From Phenylobacterium kunshanense (lineage in GTDB: Bacteria > Pseudomonadota > Alphaproteobacteria > Caulobacterales > Caulobacteraceae): a DNA stretch of 64,000 nt. The DNA is taken from positions 186,001 to 250,000 of the forward strand of contig NZ_QFYS01000006.1 in assembly GCF_003254525.1 (NCBI RefSeq). Direction: 5' to 3'. Below the pieces are notes generated by a model that was not told where the DNA came from, did no database searches, and saw only the letters and a program-made list of their open reading frames with translations. Positions 1-8,271 of this stretch are shown here, one piece after another; position 1 is the stretch's first letter, and the number at the start of each line of letters is the position of its first letter. The position numbers were made by a program, and so were the translations under genes.

Positions 1-1770
1 GGTGAACTTCACCGCGTTGGAGAGGAGGTTCGAGAGCACCTGGGTCAGGCGCACGGTGTCCCCGGCGAAGCGCCGGTCGGCGCCCGGTGCGACGCTCCAC
101 CCGAAATCCAGCCCCTTGGCCTCGGCCGACGCCCGGTGCAGCTCGGCGATCCGGCCGACGAGCGTCGACATGTCGAAAGTGTCGTGGGTCAGCTTGATCT
201 CGCCGGCCTCGATCTTCGAGAAATCGAGGATATCGGTGAGCACGCGCTCAAGCAGCCGGCCCGACGAGACGATCAGCTCAGCCAGCTCGCGCCCGCGCGG
301 CGTCGCCTGCTCGCGCGAAAGCGTCTCGGAGACGGCGATGACGCCGTTCAGCGGTGTCCGCAGCTCATGGCTCATGTTGGCCAGGAAGCGCGACTTCTCG
401 GCGTTGGCGCGCTCGAGCTGGGCGGTGCGCTCGGCGACGCGGTCCTCCAGCGACGCCATCACCCCGTCGACCTTCTCGCGCTCGGACACCAGGGCGCGCG
501 CCAGCACGCCGATCTCGTCCTGGCGGCCGGCCTCAGCGCCCAGGTCCGGCCGGGCGATCTCGCCTGGCGCAGCCGGTTCGCAGGAGGCGGCCAGGCGCTG
601 CAGCGGCCAGGTGATCGTCCGGCGGGCCACGAAGATGAAGACCAGGATCTGGACCACGGTAGCGACAGCGCCGAGCAGCAAGACCCAGGAGGCCGATCTG
701 ACCGCGGACTTCGCCACCGCGGCCTTGGGATAGGCCAGCATCAGGTACCAGTCGGGCCCATGCAGCCGCCCGTAGGCGACGATCTGCTGGCCGTCGGGGC
801 TGTCGACCACGCCGCTCGCGCGACCGTCCCGTGCGATGACCGCCACCAGCGATTTCAGTCCGAGCCGCTTCTCGTAGGCGGCCAGGACGCTCTCCTTTGC
901 CTGACCGGGTGTGCGGAAGCCTGGGTACGAGATGAGCTCGCCCTTGCTGGTGACGATCAGCCCGGTAGCGCCGGGCAGCGACGTCTTGACCGCGTTCGCC
1001 AGGAAGCCCGTCAACTCAATCGACGACCCGAAGGCCCCCACATGACGACCGTCCACATAGACCGGCGTCAAACAGCCCGTGGCCAGCCGATCGCCCACCG
1101 TGTCCTGGACTAGCCGCTGCAGGCTGGTGCAGCGGGTGCGGCGCTGGGGATCGTTCGCCGGCTGGGTCAGGGAGGAAATCTCCTCCTGGGAGATGTCCAG
1201 GTCGGCGGGCGCGTCGTGCCGATAAAACATCAGCTTGTCGGGCCGCTGAGGCCCGAACATCACCAGCCGCGTCTTCGGCGGGGTGAAGAAGTAGAAGTTG
1301 TCGTAGTCCTTCTGAGCCGCCTGGCCGAAGTTGGCCACCAGCTCGAACGCCGCAACCAGCGTCCGTCTCTCGTCACGGGTCATCTCGTCGGGCTGGGTCA
1401 GAAGCGCGCCCATTCCGTAGATGTAGCTGCCGTTCTTCTGGACCCCGTCGAACCAGGCGTCCGCGCTCCGGCGCGAGCCATCCGGACGCTTCGGAAAGTA
1501 TTCGTCGGCGAGCCGGTCCACCTCGGCGTCAGACAGCCGCGCCATGCGTCGCGCCAGCTCCTCGCCGGCCGCCTCGTGCAGGGCGGCCAGGTTCGAGAAC
1601 CGTCGTTCGACGTTGCTGGTGCGCTCTGCGACGTAGTCCTGAAGGTAGGCCACCTGTCGGTTCGACAGTTCGCGCTGAAACACCAGGAAACCGGCCAGCG
1701 TGGTCAGGAGGGTCAGGATCAGGGACGTCAGGCCGATGCTGACCAGGAACCTGCGCGACAGTGATTTCAT
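1..1770 (-). CDS. Membrane sensor histidine kinase (5' part; continues past the left edge)
   Basis: Membrane-bound sensor kinase; 590 residues from the ATG at 1770 are visible and the frame is open to base 1. Residues about 8-31 form a first membrane segment. A large extracytoplasmic sensor region (Cache-like by layout) follows to about 355, then a second membrane segment at about 356-380, a HAMP-like linker, and a HisKA domain with the H-box SHELRTPLNGVI (His468 is the expected phosphorylation site). The last visible residues, NLLSNAVKFT, are the N-box of the ATPase domain, so the ATP-binding lobe and any receiver domain lie outside the window. The gene is divergent from the flavoprotein at 1862. 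The family and the topology are clear; the ligand and the partner regulator are not visible. Confidence 0.93.
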   Translation of the reverse strand, partial: MKSLSRRFLVSIGLTSLILTLLTTLAGFLVFQRELSNRQVAYLQDYVAERTSNVERRFSNLAALHEAAGEELARRMARLSDAEVDRLADEYFPKRPDGSRRSADAWFDGVQKNGSYIYGMGALLTQPDEMTRDERRTLVAAFELVANFGQAAQKDYDNFYFFTPPKTRLVMFGPQRPDKLMFYRHDAPADLDISQEEISSLTQPANDPQRRTRCTSLQRLVQDTVGDRLATGCLTPVYVDGRHVGAFGSSIELTGFLANAVKTSLPGATGLIVTSKGELISYPGFRTPGQAKESVLAAYEKRLGLKSLVAVIARDGRASGVVDSPDGQQIVAYGRLHGPDWYLMLAYPKAAVAKSAVRSASWVLLLGAVATVVQILVFIFVARRTITWPLQRLAASCEPAAPGEIARPDLGAEAGRQDEIGVLARALVSEREKVDGVMASLEDRVAERTAQLERANAEKSRFLANMSHELRTPLNGVIAVSETLSREQATPRGRELAELIVSSGRLLERVLTDILDFSKIEAGEIKLTHDTFDMSTLVGRIAELHRASAEAKGLDFGWSVAPGADRRFAGDTVRLTQVLSNLLSNAVKFT

Positions 1771-1861
1771 GGCCCGGCCGGGATTCCCAAGTCACGGGCA
1801 TTCTTGAACCTTTTTGGTTGAGACGGCGTAACCGAGCTTGGCCTTGCGCGTTGTGGCGGCC

Positions 1862-2779
1862 ATGGACCATCCGACGGACCTCGACTGCATCATTATCGGC
1901 GCCGGCCCGGCGGGACTGACCGCCGCGATCTACCTCGCCCGCTTCCGGCGCCGCTTCAGGGTGATCGAGACCGGAGAAAGCCGGGCCGGCTGGATTCCGC
2001 GCACGCGGAACCATCCCGGATTTCCGGACGGCGTGGGAGGCCGGACGTTGCTGGGGCGGATGCGACGACAGGCCGAGGCCTATGGCGCTGAGATCGTGCG
2101 CGGCAGCGCGCAATCTCTACGGAAGGTCCGGGACGGCTTCCGGCTGGCCACCGGCGCGGGCGAATTCTCGGCGGCGACGGTGATCCTCGCCACCGGCGTG
2201 CAAGACAACGCCCCCCCGATCCCCGGTCTGGAGGAAGGCGTCTTCCGGGGCCTGGTGCGCATCTGCCCGATCTGCGACGGCTACGAGGTGGTCGGCAAGA
2301 GCGTGGGCGTCATCGGCCGCGACGACCATGGCGCCCAGGAGGCCATCTTCCTGCGCACCTGGTCGGACCAGGTCGCGTTCCTCCATGTGGGCGAGGCGCC
2401 CCTGCCGCCGGCCACGGTCCGCAAGCTGAAGAGCGCCGGCGTGGAGGTCGTCCGCAGCGCTATCCGGGCCGTCCGAATCGAGCGGCGGCGCATCGTCGCC
2501 TTCGACCTCGGCGCGGGGGAATCCCGGTCGTTCGACTCCGTCTATTCGGCCCTCGGCGTCACGCCGCGCGTCCGGCTGGCCGAGGACGCCGGCGCAAAGC
2601 TCGACAGCAGCGGCAGGCTCGTGGTCGGGGACCACCAGGAGACCTCGGTGCCGGGCCTCTACGCCGCCGGCGACGTGGTCCGCGGCCTCAACCAGATTTC
2701 CACCGCCTGCGGGGAGGGCGCAATCGCGGCCACCGACGTGCACAATCGCCTGCGGCTGGCGCGGTCCGCCCGAAGCTGA
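1862..2779 (+). CDS. Thioredoxin-reductase-like NAD(P)/FAD-dependent oxidoreductase
   Basis: Cytosolic flavoprotein of 305 residues from the ATG at 1862; a TTG 24 bases upstream in frame is less likely. The FAD-binding motif [10 protein letters not shown] is at residues about 12-21. The redox pair appears as CPICDGYEV, a variant of the CATC motif of thioredoxin reductase, followed by a second dinucleotide-binding stretch (VGVIG). The end carries the family motif GLYAAGDVV, and the length matches the family. Family members reduce thioredoxin, ferredoxin or small disulfide substrates. The CPIC variant and a solitary location with no thioredoxin gene nearby make the true partner uncertain. Confidence 0.88.
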   Translation: MDHPTDLDCIIIGAGPAGLTAAIYLARFRRRFRVIETGESRAGWIPRTRNHPGFPDGVGGRTLLGRMRRQAEAYGAEIVRGSAQSLRKVRDGFRLATGAGEFSAATVILATGVQDNAPPIPGLEEGVFRGLVRICPICDGYEVVGKSVGVIGRDDHGAQEAIFLRTWSDQVAFLHVGEAPLPPATVRKLKSAGVEVVRSAIRAVRIERRRIVAFDLGAGESRSFDSVYSALGVTPRVRLAEDAGAKLDSSGRLVVGDHQETSVPGLYAAGDVVRGLNQISTACGEGAIAATDVHNRLRLARSARS

Positions 2780-2807
2780 TCACATGGCCGCCGGGAGGGC
2801 GGGCGCC

Positions 2808-3986
2808 ATGACGTATCGGATCGGGGTGATCGGGCTGGGGCAGCGGATCGCGCACGTGATCGCGGCCATGCAGGAGGTCGGCTGGAATCTCCGCCTCGAC
2901 GCCTATGTCGACCCGGCGCCCGTCGGCGCGCCGATCCTGGCCGCGGCGGGCGTCTCCATGGGCCGCGCCTGCGCCGATCCGGCCGAGCTTTTCGCGCGCG
3001 GCCCCTACGACCTGCTGATGCTGGGCGCCCCGAACCACTTGCACCTTGAGCACCTGCTGGCGGCGATGGAGACGGGTGCGCCCATCTTCGCCGAAAAGCC
3101 GATCGTTCGGACCGAGGACGAGACCGAGGTGCTGGCGCGCCGGCTCGCCGACCGGACCGCGCCACCGGTGTACGTCGGGCTGGTGATGCGCTCCCTGCCC
3201 ATCGTGCGCGACGTGCTGGCGCGCGTGGACGCCGGCGACCTGGGCGAGGTGATCTCCATCGACGCCACCGAGCATCTGCCGCCCGAGCACGGCGGCTACC
3301 TGGCCCGCAACTGGCGGCGGCGGCAGGCCTGGGGCGGCTCGTACTTCCTCGACAAGGTGGTCCACGACTTCGACATCTTCGGCCGCATCGTCGGGGCCCG
3401 GCCCGAGCGGGTGGCCAGCTTCGGCGGCCGGCGGATCTTCACCCCGGACCGAAAGGACCCACCCCGCGCCTACGAGGATGGCTCGGCCGCCTACGCCCTG
3501 CGCGAGGCCGGCTGGTCCGGCGCGGAGGACGCCTTCGCCTCGGACATGGACGTCGCCGATCACCAGGTGGCGCTGGTGGAGTACGCCAACGACGTGCGCC
3601 TGTCGTTCCACGCCAACAGCCACACCTCGCTCACCGAACGACGCTGGTACGTGGCCGGGACCGAGGGGACGCTGATCGCCGACCTGGTGCGCAACCGCCT
3701 GATGGTCCGCAGGGCCCTGTTCCGCGGCAAGCCGGACCGGATCGACTACGGTGAGCGCACCGCCGACGCCCACAACGGCGCCGACCAGGCCATGGCGCGG
3801 GACCTGCTGGCCGCCCTGGAGGGCCGCGCCGCCTTCCCGGTGACCCCGTACGATTCCATGGAGGCAGGCCTCACCGTGATGGCCATCGACCGCGCGATGG
3901 CCGAGCGCCAGGTGGTGGACTGCACGCCGATGTGGGCGCGGTACGACGCGGCGGCGCGAGGGCCTTTCCGCGATCGGGACGGATAG
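2808..3986 (+). CDS. Gfo/Idh/MocA family oxidoreductase
   Basis: Predicted NAD(P)-dependent sugar or cyclitol dehydrogenase of 392 residues. The N-terminal Rossmann fold has GVIGLGQRIAHVI, and the family's catalytic-lysine motif is seen as AEKPI at about residue 101. The C-terminal domain carries the expected helix-strand region with conserved histidine and aspartate (KVVHDFDIFGRI). The start at 2808 has the purine-rich GGGAGGGCGG just before it and is preferred over an ATG 24 bases upstream. It follows the flavoprotein closely on the same strand, and its stop is directly adjacent to that of the convergent Lrp-type gene. The substrate cannot be read from the sequence. Confidence 0.88.
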   Translation: MTYRIGVIGLGQRIAHVIAAMQEVGWNLRLDAYVDPAPVGAPILAAAGVSMGRACADPAELFARGPYDLLMLGAPNHLHLEHLLAAMETGAPIFAEKPIVRTEDETEVLARRLADRTAPPVYVGLVMRSLPIVRDVLARVDAGDLGEVISIDATEHLPPEHGGYLARNWRRRQAWGGSYFLDKVVHDFDIFGRIVGARPERVASFGGRRIFTPDRKDPPRAYEDGSAAYALREAGWSGAEDAFASDMDVADHQVALVEYANDVRLSFHANSHTSLTERRWYVAGTEGTLIADLVRNRLMVRRALFRGKPDRIDYGERTADAHNGADQAMARDLLAALEGRAAFPVTPYDSMEAGLTVMAIDRAMAERQVVDCTPMWARYDAAARGPFRDRDG

Positions 3987-4412
3987 TCAGCGGTCGAACT
4001 TGGTCGACAGCACCAGCGAGGTGTTGGTCCGTTCCACGCCCTTGACCGCGCCGATCTCGTCGATGACGGCGTCCATCTCGGCGACGCCGGCGGCCTCCAC
4101 CGTGGCGATCATGTCGAACGGCCCGCTCACCGACTGCAGCCGACGGACGCCCGGCATCCGCTTCAGAGCGGCGTTCACCGCCGCCGCCTGCTTGGGCTCG
4201 ACGGTGAGCATGACGAAGGCATGGACCCGGCCCGCCTCGTAGGCCGGCGCCACCTTCACCGCATAGCCGGCGATGATCCCCGAGCGCTCCAGCCGGGCCA
4301 GGCGGCTCTGCACCGTGGTGCGCGAGAGGCCGAGCGCGCGCGCCAGTTCGGCCACCGGGGCGCGGGCGTTGTCGCGCAGGCGGGCCAGCAGATGTTCGTC
4401 CAGGTCGTCCAT
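3987..4412 (-). CDS. Lrp/AsnC family transcriptional regulator
   Basis: DNA-binding regulator of 141 residues from the ATG at 4412. The first 60 residues form the winged helix-turn-helix typical of AsnC (ARLRDNARAPVAELARALG, then LSRTTVQSRLARLERSGI), and the rest is the RAM ligand-binding domain (AFVMLTVEPKQAAAVNAAL). The length is normal for a stand-alone Lrp-like protein. It is divergent from the lysine-type dehydrogenase at 4535 with 122 bases between the starts, the usual arrangement for a local regulator of amino acid catabolism. Lysine or a lysine-derived intermediate as effector is inferred from context only. Confidence 0.92.
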   Translation of the reverse strand: MDDLDEHLLARLRDNARAPVAELARALGLSRTTVQSRLARLERSGIIAGYAVKVAPAYEAGRVHAFVMLTVEPKQAAAVNAALKRMPGVRRLQSVSGPFDMIATVEAAGVAEMDAVIDEIGAVKGVERTNTSLVLSTKFDR

Positions 4413-4534
4413 TTTCGGCGTTCCGCACAATAGGTCCGGCGATCCGCCCAGATTAGCGCAGCATTCCGACCAAGCGCCAGTTGAAAGCGGCGCCGGCCCC
4501 GCCGATTCTGGCTCGCAATTCGGAGGAGCTTCAC

Positions 4535-5644
4535 ATGATGCGCAAGGTCGCCGTCGTCGGCGCGGGTAAGATCGGATCCACGGTTGTCGACCTGCTGGTC
4601 GGCTCGGGCGCCTATGAGGTCCTGCTGGTCGACCAGTCGGCCGCCGCGCTGAAGCACTTCGACGGCCGCGCGCACGTCGAGACCGCCGCCATGGCCATCG
4701 ACGACGACCAGGCCCTGGCCGCCCGCATCAAAGGCTGCTTCGCCGCCGTGAACTGCGCGCCGTTCCACCTGACCACCGCCGTGGCCCGCGCCGCCAAGGC
4801 CGCCGGCGCCCACTACCTCGACCTGACCGAGGACGTCGCCTCCAGCCGCGTGGTCCGCGAGCTCGCCGCCGATTCCAAAACCGCCTTCATCCCTCAGTGC
4901 GGCCTGGCCCCCGGCTTCATCACCATCGCCGCGTGGGACCTGATCAAGCACTTCGACGAACTGCATGACGTGCGCCTGCGCGTCGGCGCCCTGCCGCGCT
5001 ATCCGTCGAACGCGCTGAACTACAACCTCACCTGGTCCACCGACGGCGTGATCAACGAGTACTGCGAGCCGTGCGAGGCCATCGTGAACGGCAAGCTGCG
5101 CGAGACGCCGGCCATGGAGGAGCGCGAGGAGTTCGCCCTGGACGGCGTGACCTACGAGGCCTTCAACACCTCGGGCGGCCTGGGCACCCTCTGCCACACC
5201 CTCGACGGCCAGGTGCGGAACCTGAACTACAAGACCATCCGCTATCCCGGCCACGCGGCGATCATCAAGGCGCTGCTCAACGACCTGAACCTGCGCAACC
5301 GCCGCGACGTCCTGAAGGACATCCTTGAGAACTCCGTCCCCGCCACCATGCAGGACGTGGTCATCGTCTTCGTCACCGTCTCGGGGATGAAGGAGGGCCG
5401 CCTGATGCAGGAGACCTACGTCAACAAGGTCTACGCCCAGGAGATCGGCGGCGAGGTGAAGAGCGCCATCCAGATCACCACCGCCGGCGCCATCTGCGCG
5501 GTGCTCGACATGCTGGCCGACGGCTCGCTGCCGGCGACGGGCTTCATCCGCCAGGAAGACATTCCGCTGGACGCCTTCCTCGCCAACCGCTTCGGGCGCT
5601 ACTACGCGCCGGAAGAGGTGTCCTTTCGCGCCGCCGCCGAGTAG
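4535..5644 (+). CDS. Saccharopine dehydrogenase family protein, probably lysine 6-dehydrogenase type
   Basis: Cytosolic NAD(P)-dependent enzyme of 369 residues with an N-terminal Rossmann motif VAVVGAGKIGSTVVDLL and a saccharopine-dehydrogenase C-terminal domain. The start at 4535 has GGAGGAG 9 bases upstream. The size fits lysine 6-dehydrogenase, which oxidatively deaminates lysine at the epsilon carbon to give piperideine-6-carboxylate. It is shorter than eukaryotic saccharopine dehydrogenases, and no lysine-ketoglutarate reductase gene is present. The next gene, 3 bases downstream, is an ALDH7-type dehydrogenase that would take the product to 2-aminoadipate. A true saccharopine dehydrogenase remains possible. 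Confidence 0.82.
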   Translation: MMRKVAVVGAGKIGSTVVDLLVGSGAYEVLLVDQSAAALKHFDGRAHVETAAMAIDDDQALAARIKGCFAAVNCAPFHLTTAVARAAKAAGAHYLDLTEDVASSRVVRELAADSKTAFIPQCGLAPGFITIAAWDLIKHFDELHDVRLRVGALPRYPSNALNYNLTWSTDGVINEYCEPCEAIVNGKLRETPAMEEREEFALDGVTYEAFNTSGGLGTLCHTLDGQVRNLNYKTIRYPGHAAIIKALLNDLNLRNRRDVLKDILENSVPATMQDVVIVFVTVSGMKEGRLMQETYVNKVYAQEIGGEVKSAIQITTAGAICAVLDMLADGSLPATGFIRQEDIPLDAFLANRFGRYYAPEEVSFRAAAE

Positions 5645-5647
5645 ACC

Positions 5648-7171
5648 ATGACCGTGCAATCCAAGATCACCTCCGCCGCGGCGGAAGCCGCCGCCGTCCT
5701 CGGCCGCCTGGGCGTTACCGAGTCCCTCTGGACCGGCGGGAACCGCCCCGTCCGCTCGCCCGTGACCGGCGAGGTCATGGCCCAGGTCCATGACGCCAGC
5801 GTAGCCCAGGTGAACGCCGCCATCGAGGCGGCCCACGGCGCCTTCCTGGCCTGGCGCAACGTCCCGGCGCCCCGCCGCGGCGAGCTGGTGCGCCTGTTCG
5901 GCGAGGAGCTGCGCGCGGCCAAGGCCGATCTCGGCGCCCTCGTGACCCTGGAGGCCGGCAAGGTGACTTCGGAGTCCCTGGGCGAGGTCCAGGAGATGAT
6001 CGACATCTGCGACTACGCGGTCGGCCTCTCCCGGCAGCTCTTCGGCCTGACGCTCGCCACCGAGCGCCCGGACCACCGGATGATGGAGACCTGGCACCCG
6101 CTGGGCGTGGTCGGCATCATCTCGGCCTTCAACTTCCCCGTGGCCGTGTGGTCGTGGAACTCGGCCCTCGCCTTCGTCTGCGGCGACGCCTGCGTCTGGA
6201 AGCCGTCCGAGAAGACCCCGCTGACCGCGCTGGCGGTGCAGGCCCTGTTCGAGCGCGCCTGCGCGAAGTTCGGCGACGTTCCCGCCGGCCTGTCGTCGGT
6301 GGTGATCGGCGGCCGCGAGGTCGGCGAGGCCCTGGTCGACCATCCCAAGGTCCCGCTGGTCAGCGCCACCGGCTCCACCGCCATGGGCCGCGCCGTCGGC
6401 CCGCGGCTCGCGCAACGCTTCGCCCGCGCCCTGCTGGAACTGGGCGGCAACAACGCCGCGATCATCGCGCCCTCGGCCGACCTCGACCTCGCCTTGCGCG
6501 GGGTCGCCTTCGCCGCCATGGGCACCGCCGGCCAGCGCTGCACCACCCTGCGCCGCCTGTTCGTACACGAGAGCGTCTATGACGCCTTCCTGCCGCGCCT
6601 GAAGGCCGCCTACGGCTCGGTGAAGGTGGGCGATCCGCGCGAGGCCGGCACGCTGGTCGGCCCGCTGATCGACGCGCAAGGTTTCGAGCTGATGCAGAAG
6701 GCCCTGGCCGACGCCAAGGCCGCGGGCGGCGCCGTCACCGGCGGCGAGCGCGTCGAGATGGGCGAGGCCTTCTACGCCCGCCCGGCGCTCGTGGAGATGG
6801 CCTCTCAGGCCGACGTGGTGAAGCGCGAGACCTTCGCCCCGATCCTCTACGTGATGAAGTATCGCGACCTGGCGGACGCCATCGCCCTGCAGAACGACGT
6901 GCCCCAGGGCCTGTCCTCGTCGATCTTCACCAATGACATGCGCGAGGCCGAGCTCTTCATCTCGGCGCGCGGGTCGGACTGCGGCATCGCCAACGTCAAC
7001 ATCGGCCCCTCGGGCGCCGAGATCGGCGGGGCGTTCGGCGGGGAGAAGGAGACGGGCGGCGGCCGCGAGGCGGGCTCCGACTCCTGGAAGGCCTACATGC
7101 GCCGGGCCACCAACACCCTGAACTACGGCAAGACCCTGCCGCTCGCCCAGGGCGTGACGTTCGACGTCTAG
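5648..7171 (+). CDS. ALDH7-type aldehyde dehydrogenase (aminoadipate semialdehyde / piperideine-6-carboxylate dehydrogenase)
   Basis: NAD-dependent aldehyde dehydrogenase of 507 residues. The general base is Glu264 in ELGGNN and the catalytic cysteine is Cys298 in GQRCTT. The C-terminal stretch AEIGGAFGGEKETGGGREAG followed by SDSWKAYMRR is diagnostic of the antiquitin/ALDH7 group, which oxidises 2-aminoadipate-6-semialdehyde (in equilibrium with piperideine-6-carboxylate) to 2-aminoadipate. It sits 3 bases after the lysine-type dehydrogenase, so the two are almost certainly one transcript. The pair would convert lysine to aminoadipate; later steps are not in the window. Confidence 0.92.
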   Translation: MTVQSKITSAAAEAAAVLGRLGVTESLWTGGNRPVRSPVTGEVMAQVHDASVAQVNAAIEAAHGAFLAWRNVPAPRRGELVRLFGEELRAAKADLGALVTLEAGKVTSESLGEVQEMIDICDYAVGLSRQLFGLTLATERPDHRMMETWHPLGVVGIISAFNFPVAVWSWNSALAFVCGDACVWKPSEKTPLTALAVQALFERACAKFGDVPAGLSSVVIGGREVGEALVDHPKVPLVSATGSTAMGRAVGPRLAQRFARALLELGGNNAAIIAPSADLDLALRGVAFAAMGTAGQRCTTLRRLFVHESVYDAFLPRLKAAYGSVKVGDPREAGTLVGPLIDAQGFELMQKALADAKAAGGAVTGGERVEMGEAFYARPALVEMASQADVVKRETFAPILYVMKYRDLADAIALQNDVPQGLSSSIFTNDMREAELFISARGSDCGIANVNIGPSGAEIGGAFGGEKETGGGREAGSDSWKAYMRRATNTLNYGKTLPLAQGVTFDV

Positions 7172-7178
7172 GCTGCGT

Positions 7179-7210
7179 CGCCCCCTCCAGCCTTCCACGC
7201 GGAGGGGGCG
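7179..7210 (+). terminator. Hairpin after the ALDH7 gene
   Basis: A 10-base stem, CGCCCCCTCC at 7179-7188 pairing with GGAGGGGGCG at 7201-7210, with a 12-base loop, starts 7 bases after the stop codon of the dehydrogenase. There is no T-run, so it may act as a weak or Rho-assisted terminator or as a 3' stabilising hairpin. Confidence 0.5.
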
Positions 7211-7232
7211 GCTGCCTCGCCAACCGAAAACT

Positions 7233-7246
7233 CAAACACCTGTTTG
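7233..7246. promoter_or_regulatory. Perfect palindrome CAAACACCTGTTTG, putative operator site 1
   Basis: A 14-base perfect palindrome of the form CAAACANNTGTTTG lies 62 bases upstream of the TTG start of the MoxR gene and 61 bases after the preceding stop codon. Two other sites of the same form are found at 15598-15611 and 32173-32186. The symmetry and the AT-rich half-sites in GC-rich DNA suggest a binding site for a dimeric repressor. The form fits the CAAAC-N4-GTTTG boxes described for PsrA-type TetR regulators of fatty acid metabolism; the regulator here is not visible. Confidence 0.65.
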
Positions 7247-7308
7247 CACCGCGCCGTCCCGCGCGGCACAATCGGGCTTTCATCGTTCGATTTCGAAAGC
7301 CTGAGACT

Positions 7309-8259
7309 TTGACCATTTCCCAGACGGCGGCGAATGCGCCCGCCGACCCGATGTCCTCGGTCGAGGCCCTGATCGAGGGCCTGGCCAGCGTCGGCTACAT
7401 CGCCTCCCGCCGCATCGCCACGGCGCTCTACATGGCGGTCAAGCTGGAGAAGCCGATTCTGGTCGAGGGCTCGGCCGGCGTCGGCAAGACCGAACTGGCG
7501 CTCTCAACCGCCAAACTGCTCGGCCTGCCCTTGATCCGGATGCAGTGCTACGAGGGCCTCGACGAGTCAAAGGCGCTGTACGAGTGGAAGTACGGCAAGC
7601 AGCTCCTCTACACCCAGATCCTCAAGGACCGGATGGGCGAGGCGCTGGCCGACGCCGCCGACATGGACGAGGCCATGGTCCGCCTGCACGGCATGGGCGA
7701 CCTCTTCTATTCCGAGCCGTTCCTCGAGCCGCGCCCGCTGATGCGCGCCCTGAAGGAAGACGACGGCTGCGTCCTGCTGATCGACGAGATCGACAAGTCG
7801 GACGAGGCCTTCGAGGCCTTCCTGCTGGAGGTGCTGTCGGCCTACCAGGTCTCGGTGCCCGAGCTGGGCGTGCTGAAGGCCAAGACGCCGCCGCTGGTGT
7901 TCCTGACCTCGAACAATGTCCGCGACCTGGGCGACGCCCTGAAGCGCCGCTGCCTGCACCTGCATATCCCGCTGCCCGAGGCGGCGCTGGAGGAGCGGAT
8001 CGTCGCCAGCCGCGTGCCGGGCATCGAGGCCAAGCTGACCCGGGAGCTGGTGGCCTTCGTCCAGTCCCTGCGCACCATGGACCTGCGCAAGGCGCCCTCG
8101 ATCTCCGAGACCGTGGACTGGGCCCGCGCCCTCGTGCTGCTGCACGCCGACAGCCTGGGCGCCGACGTGGTCCGCGACACCCTGAACGTCATCCTCAAGT
8201 TCGAGCAGGACATCGCCGCCGTCGAGCCCCAGGTGGTCGAGCTGCTGCACAAGCGCTGA
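7309..8259 (+). CDS. MoxR-family AAA ATPase (CoxD-like)
   Basis: Cytosolic AAA+ ATPase of 316 residues. Walker A is GSAGVGKTEL at about residue 55, Walker B is VLLIDEIDKSD at about 154-164, and FLTSNN is a sensor-1 type segment. MoxR proteins act with VWA-domain partners as chaperones that insert metal cofactors or remodel complexes, and the VWA partner follows 12 bases downstream. I used the TTG at 7309; an ATG at 7351 would remove only 14 unconserved residues, and neither has a strong ribosome site. A palindromic operator lies upstream at 7233. The CoxD resemblance is by family; no carbon monoxide dehydrogenase genes are present. Confidence 0.87.
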   Translation: MTISQTAANAPADPMSSVEALIEGLASVGYIASRRIATALYMAVKLEKPILVEGSAGVGKTELALSTAKLLGLPLIRMQCYEGLDESKALYEWKYGKQLLYTQILKDRMGEALADAADMDEAMVRLHGMGDLFYSEPFLEPRPLMRALKEDDGCVLLIDEIDKSDEAFEAFLLEVLSAYQVSVPELGVLKAKTPPLVFLTSNNVRDLGDALKRRCLHLHIPLPEAALEERIVASRVPGIEAKLTRELVAFVQSLRTMDLRKAPSISETVDWARALVLLHADSLGADVVRDTLNVILKFEQDIAAVEPQVVELLHKR

Positions 8260-8271
8260 GGTGGCGCGGCC

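Noticed and set aside
4256-7198. A very long open frame on the minus strand opposite the lysine-type genes
   Set aside because: Its sequence is a low-complexity run of glycine, alanine, valine and histidine typical of the antisense of GC-rich codons; the plus strand has two clear enzymes here.
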